From NCBI GenBank assembly GCA_963971405.1, contig OZ020486.1:28543419-28607418 (forward strand): a DNA stretch of 64,000 nt, in the 5' to 3' direction. Within the stretch, counting starts at the first letter, position 1. Every line of letters starts with the position of its first letter. A program made the translations under genes and the position numbers. The notes below the pieces were generated by a model that saw only the letters and a list, made by a program, of their open reading frames with translations, searched no databases and was not told where the DNA came from. This document shows, in pieces, positions 60,153-64,000 of the stretch. This DNA is from Psococerastis gibbosa (Eukaryota > Arthropoda > Insecta > Psocodea > Psocidae).

Positions 60153-60740
60153 CCGTTTGAAACTATGTTAACATTTTCCTTTATGTCGGCTACTGAAGAG
60201 AAACCCTTTCCTTTCAAGAAAATAGATACAATGCATTACTGTAATGTACGATAGCATGTAGGGTTACTGAGAGTTACTATGCAAGCATTTTGTGGGCTAG
60301 CACAAGTACTAGTAGGTATGGAAGACCAACAAAAATAAAAAATAAAGAGTTCACAAAGAAACATTGTTTTAGACAAATGGATTCACCATTTTGTTAGTAT
60401 ACCGTACCATAGGAGTGCATGATACGATACGATACAATGAAATGAAAGCAAATGGTAAACCAGTATTAATACTGGCACCTATGTACAGGGTGTTTCATGC
60501 GAAAGTCGATAAACGTTCAGGCGTTTATTGAGTTTCGGCTCAGAAGCTGGTAATGGTTGACTATCTAATGATAGCAATAAGAATGTAAGCAACAATTGCA
60601 CCATGAATATAAACAGCATTGCCCCATACGTTTTCAAGTCAATGTTATTATGTCCTGAACTCAAAATTTGTTCGGAATCTCTAGATTACCTAAAAATTAT
60701 GGATTTTTTCAGAGTTTAGATAATAATTCCGAATTCTGCT

Positions 60741-61644
60741 CATTGGCGTAAATTCCCAAAACTTCTGGGGGGGGGGGCTTTAGGACCCCAAGACCTTGAA
60801 ACCTTGAAATCGATAAATTGGCCCAAATTATTGAGGTTTTACGCTCGTTATACCCTGGAGAAAGGTGAGCCCCCCCCCCCGAAAAAAAAAATGCTAATTG
60901 TAAGGGGATGTGTGGTTTTACAAATATTTTATCCTGAAGAAAGGGGGGCCCGGGGGTCTCCCCCGGAGAAAAAAATTGATGAATAGGCCCAAATTAAGGA
61001 GGTTTTACGCATTTTGCAAACAGTACCGTTGAGATTATACAGACGAATAAACCTACAACTGAGGGGGGCCCGGGGGTCTCCCCCGAAGAATTTTTTTTAA
61101 AAAATAGGTCTGAAATATTGGGGTTTTAAGCATTTCGAGTAATATATTTTTTGTGAAAGTACTTGGTAAATATGTTGATTTTTTTCATGATGTCTTTCAA
61201 GTGAAATAAGCATGCCAAGAATTAATTTCCCTTTCGTTTTTGTGGATACTATGCCTTTCGCCTCCAAAACGTCTTTGTCACCAGAAATCCTGGGGGGGGG
61301 GCAGGACCCCCCTATTTACGCCAATGTTTGCAAGAGGTACAATTGAGATATTATAACGACGAATAAACCTGCCATTGAGGGGGGCCCGGGGGTCTCCCCC
61401 GGAGAAAGATTTGGAAAAAATAGCTCTGAAGTATTGGGGTTTTAAGCATTTTGAATAATAAATTTTTTGTGAAAGTACTTGGTCAATATGTTAATTTTTT
61501 TCATGTAAAATAAGCATACTAAGAATTAGTTTCCCTTTCATTATTGTGGATACTATGCCTTTAGCCTCCAAAACGTCTTTGTCACCAAAAATCCTGGAGG
61601 GGGGGGGGCTAAGCCCCCGCAGGACCCCCCTATTTACGCCAATG
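60741..61644. mobile_element. hAT-like non-autonomous element with internal tandem repeats (904 bp)
   Basis: Termini CATTGGCGTAAAT are perfectly inverted over 13 bp, flanked by the exact 8-bp duplication ATTCTGCT (60733-60740, 61645-61652). Inside, the palindromic block ggggggcccgggggtctccccc occurs three times (about 60941, 61062, 61380), and a segment of about 320 bp is tandemly repeated (about 61010-61328, 61329-61644), each copy ending in a terminal-repeat sequence. No transposase is present. Confidence 0.88.
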
Positions 61645-62059
61645 ATTCTGCTCCACTTCAGAAACCTAATCCTCCTATAAGACAAAAAAGTACACGTCAT
61701 TAGTTCTGGCATAATAATGCTGGTCAGCATGCCACGATTGTTATGTCTAAGATTTAAGTTAGAAAATCTTAATTCTTTAAACATTTAATTATGTCGATTC
61801 TGAACCGAAAGCATGCACCAAAAATTAACCAAACTCGCCGAGTGAAACTGTGCACTGAATTTCCAAGTTAAGAAATTGGCTTCTAAAAGGTTTTTTTCAA
61901 ATTGTATACTACCCTTTCGCCTTTTTCAACTGTTCTGCCTTATTTCAAAATTAATCCTGTGAGGTGAATCAGGAGCTAGGATGAGTCAGAGGTACACTGC
62001 AAGCTCAGGTTATTTGGCATTGGTGAAGTCTTGAGACATTGCGGCAAGTATACATTTTT

Positions 62060-62215
62060 GTTTTAATAAAAAATATTATTCTCATACAAACAATTCAATG
62101 AATGTATCGAATAACCTCTTCAGTCGCCTCTGTAAGTGTGTGAGTTACGACAGGTGACCGATCGCTTGATGTGTCGAGACTGGCACAAGTACGAACAAGC
62201 TACAACTATGCCATC
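62060..62215 (+). repeat. Dispersed repeat A, copy 6
   Basis: Good copy with aataacctcttcagtcgcct and ggcacaagtacgaacaagct. Confidence 0.78.
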
Positions 62216-62399
62216 GAAGTGAAATATAATATTGCTATAATATTGCTAGACATACATCATGATGTCTTCTTTCAACAAGGATTATTTATAGTATTGTATT
62301 ATTCATTATTAAGATTAGTATGCGTTAAAAAAAACAGGAGTTGGAAATTTTTGAGGTGTGTGAACTATTCTGCCTTTGGGTTGTAGAAGCGACGCTGAT

Positions 62400-62520
62400 A
62401 AACAATTCCTGGCTGCTTTTACTATAGACTTAAGTATAGTCTATACTATAGTATAGTCTGTAGTAAAATCATGGTCTATAGTAAAATCAGTTACTATACT
62501 ACAATATTATATACAGTAGA
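62400..62520. repeat. Palindrome-rich AT segment (tatagtatagtctatactat)
   Basis: Overlapping self-complementary runs of ctatagtatag / ctatactatag; no coding content. Confidence 0.6.
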
Positions 62521-63165
62521 ATGATCATAGTAAGAACCAGGAGACCGAGCATAAAGTTCAGCTGGTGTAGTGAAAATAAGTTATCGTAGAAATGGGTGAA
62601 TATAGACGCATGTGTGAATCGGGGCAAAACATTTCTGTAAGATTTCATAGAGACAAAAAATTTGAATTTCGGCCTGAAATCTTTTAGTTTTAGTTTCTCT
62701 TCCATGAAAATTTAAATTTGAGCCTCAAACTAACAACGAATTTTTTTCTCGATTCACCCATGTGACCCTATTCACCCGTTGTAATGGTATATATGGTATG
62801 TGATATGGTTTCTACATTGTTTCTATTCAGTATCAGTGGAAATGGGCTCAAAGTAAAATAAAAATGGGCCCAAATGAGATCTTCGCCGTATAAAAAACAG
62901 GATACATTTGTACTGATCTCTTTAAACCTCGACCGACGCTTGACTTCAAGTAATACTATAGAAAATACTTTAAGGAGTGTACGAAATGCGGGGCAATACA
63001 TTGCATGTAAATTAAGCTAAAAGTAGGTAACCGAAGAGGTCTTACTTAATTACATAAAGGCAATGCTTTCGTCATTATATTGCAATAATTCTGCAATAAA
63101 AAGTAGGTTCACCGTTTGCTGTTGAGGAGACAAAAAAAACCGATATTTCAACAATTGGGGATAAT

Positions 63166-63171
63166 TTTATT
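63166..63171 (-). terminator. Poly(A) signal of P20
   Basis: AATAAA on the minus strand 23 bp past the P20 stop; the 3' UTR is very short. Confidence 0.65.
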
Positions 63172-63193
63172 GAATCAAATGAACGTTGCTGAA

Positions 63194-64000
63194 TTAGCAT
63201 GTTGAGAGCGCATCACCACATCCGGAAGAAATAGGATAAGGTGCCGCATCATAACCGCATCCTCCAATATCAACAGACTGGGCGCAGTCGTTCAATTGAG
63301 GCAGGGCGCAGTCGTTCAATTGAGGCAGGGCGCAGTCGTTCAATTGAGGCAGGGCACAGTCGTTCAATTGAGGCAGGGCGCAGTCGTTCCATTGAGGCTG
63401 GGCGTAGTTGTTCAATTGAGGCTGGGCATAGGCAGCCTCATTGTTGCAAGATGGCTGAGCATTGTAGGGGATCTTCTCAGTAACGTATTTGTATGACTTC
63501 TTGATGTAGCGTTGTACAGTCGGGGCAATCACACGACGTTGAATCTGCTGGTTGTTGAGCACGGTCTTAGTGCATACACAGTTGTCATCAATGACCCTGA
63601 CGGGCGGTGGGCACGGTGCTCGGAGTTCAATAGTTGGAAGAGCACGGCCCCTGATGACTACAGAAGGTGCCTGGACAGGAGCGAGGGGTCGGGGACAAGG
63701 TCCGGATGAGATAGCCAGGGACTGTACGGGGGATTCGAGAGTTGGATATGATGGAAGACAGGAGTCACTTGAGATTGGGGCCAAGTTTTGCGGGCAAGAT
63801 GACTCCAGGTTGCAAACTTGTTGGCTTGGGTAATTGGGCAGGCAGTCTTGTTGGTTTTGGTAGCTGGACAGGCAGTCAGATCCAAGGTACCCAGTCGAAA
63901 GGGGCTCAACAGCGTCGCATGATCCACCAATGGGGTAAGAGGATTCGTATGGCTGAAAAATTATAGTGATGTATTTGTTTTTATTAGTAATCCCTTACAG
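63194..64000 (-). CDS. P20: secreted KPQ-domain protein with QLNDCALP repeats, exon 2 only (5' part outside window)
   Basis: Exon 2 is 63952-63194 (252 residues; acceptor tttttcag). Exon 1 with the signal peptide must lie beyond position 64000. The exon begins PYESSYPIGGSCDAVEPLST, matching the SPYESYG start of P19. Then come Cys/Gln/Tyr-rich sequence, GPCPRPLAPVQAPSVVI and IELRAPCPPPVRVID, and the KPQ domain at exon residues 118-169 (NCVCTKTVLNNQQIQRRVIA, YIKKSYKYVTEKIPYNAQP, SC). The tail has about six tandem 8-residue units (ALPQLNDC or QPQLNNY, 24 bp each) and ends GDALSTC. AATAAA is only 23 bp past the stop. The upstream part of the frame at 63785-63952 has no Met. Confidence 0.85.
63285..63425 (-). 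repeat. 24-bp coding repeats in P20 tail
   Basis: About six copies of the unit encoding ALPQLNDC; the plus strand reads cagtcgttcaattgaggcag. Confidence 0.88.

Larger units (their letters stand above)
60052..63193. other. Intergenic P19-P20 (tail to tail)
   Basis: hAT-like element at 60741-61644, repeat A copy 6, and the palindrome-rich segment at 62400-62520. No gene. Confidence 0.55.

Overview
The window looks like arthropod nuclear DNA, most likely from an insect. It is AT-rich and its genes have GT-AG introns, TATA boxes and AATAAA-type poly(A) signals. Between the genes lie remnants of typical arthropod transposons: hAT-like MITEs with 8-bp target duplications, LINE 3' ends, a BEL/Pao piece, a mariner-like piece and a tRNA-derived SINE. 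No housekeeping gene is visible. I cannot name the species.

The window is essentially one gene cluster. I can assemble 20 genes, here P1 to P20 from left to right. All have two exons and a phase-0 intron. In 18 of the 19 whose first exon is visible, exon 1 (51-114 nt) encodes little more than a signal peptide and exon 2 the whole mature protein; P16 is the exception, and exon 1 of P20 lies beyond the right edge. Seventeen genes (P1, P2, P6-P20) share a module I do not recognise as a named family: a CGP or LDNCGP motif, a proline-rich linker of about 45 residues, then about 50 residues with the pattern C-x-C-x-K-T-x3-K-P-Q-x5-I-x-V-P-x3-(R/K)-(F/Y)-x-(K/Q)-x4-P-V-x-E-(K/R)-I-x-Y-x-A-x-P-x-C. 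I call the latter the KPQ domain, as a working name only. Tails differ by subfamily: poly-Pro/Cys (P2, P12, P11, P17), Gly-Leu-Cys (P6, P18), Tyr/Ser/Cys tandem repeats (P8-P10), Gln/Asn/Cys repeats (P20), or almost none (P1, P13, P14, P16). P3 and P4 are Gly/Cys repeat proteins without the KPQ domain, but their exon layout matches P6. P5 is unrelated: a short cysteine-rich secreted peptide whose exon 2 has no start codon and is easily missed.

Layout: 1-3.1 kb, satellite and repeats; 3.1-24.6 kb, P1 (-), P2 (-), the head-to-head pair P3 (-)/P4 (+), P5 (-), P6 (-), P7 (-); 24.6-37.5 kb, subfamily P8 (+), P9 (-), P10 (+) among transposon debris; 38.3-54.3 kb, P11 (-), P12 (+), head-to-head pair P13 (-)/P14 (+), head-to-head pair P15 (-)/P16 (+), P17 (-); 56.7-64 kb, P18 (+), P19 (+), P20 (-, cut by the window end). 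The two head-to-head pairs are duplicates of one another. P2/P12, P11/P17 and P8/P10 are further recent duplicates.

The genes read as structural components of one extracellular product. All are secreted, rich in Cys, Pro and Gly, carry a conserved basic segment, and seem to have evolved by tandem duplication and by growth and shrinkage of internal repeats. What product that is (eggshell, cuticle, glandular secretion, glue or surface coat) cannot be read from the sequence.
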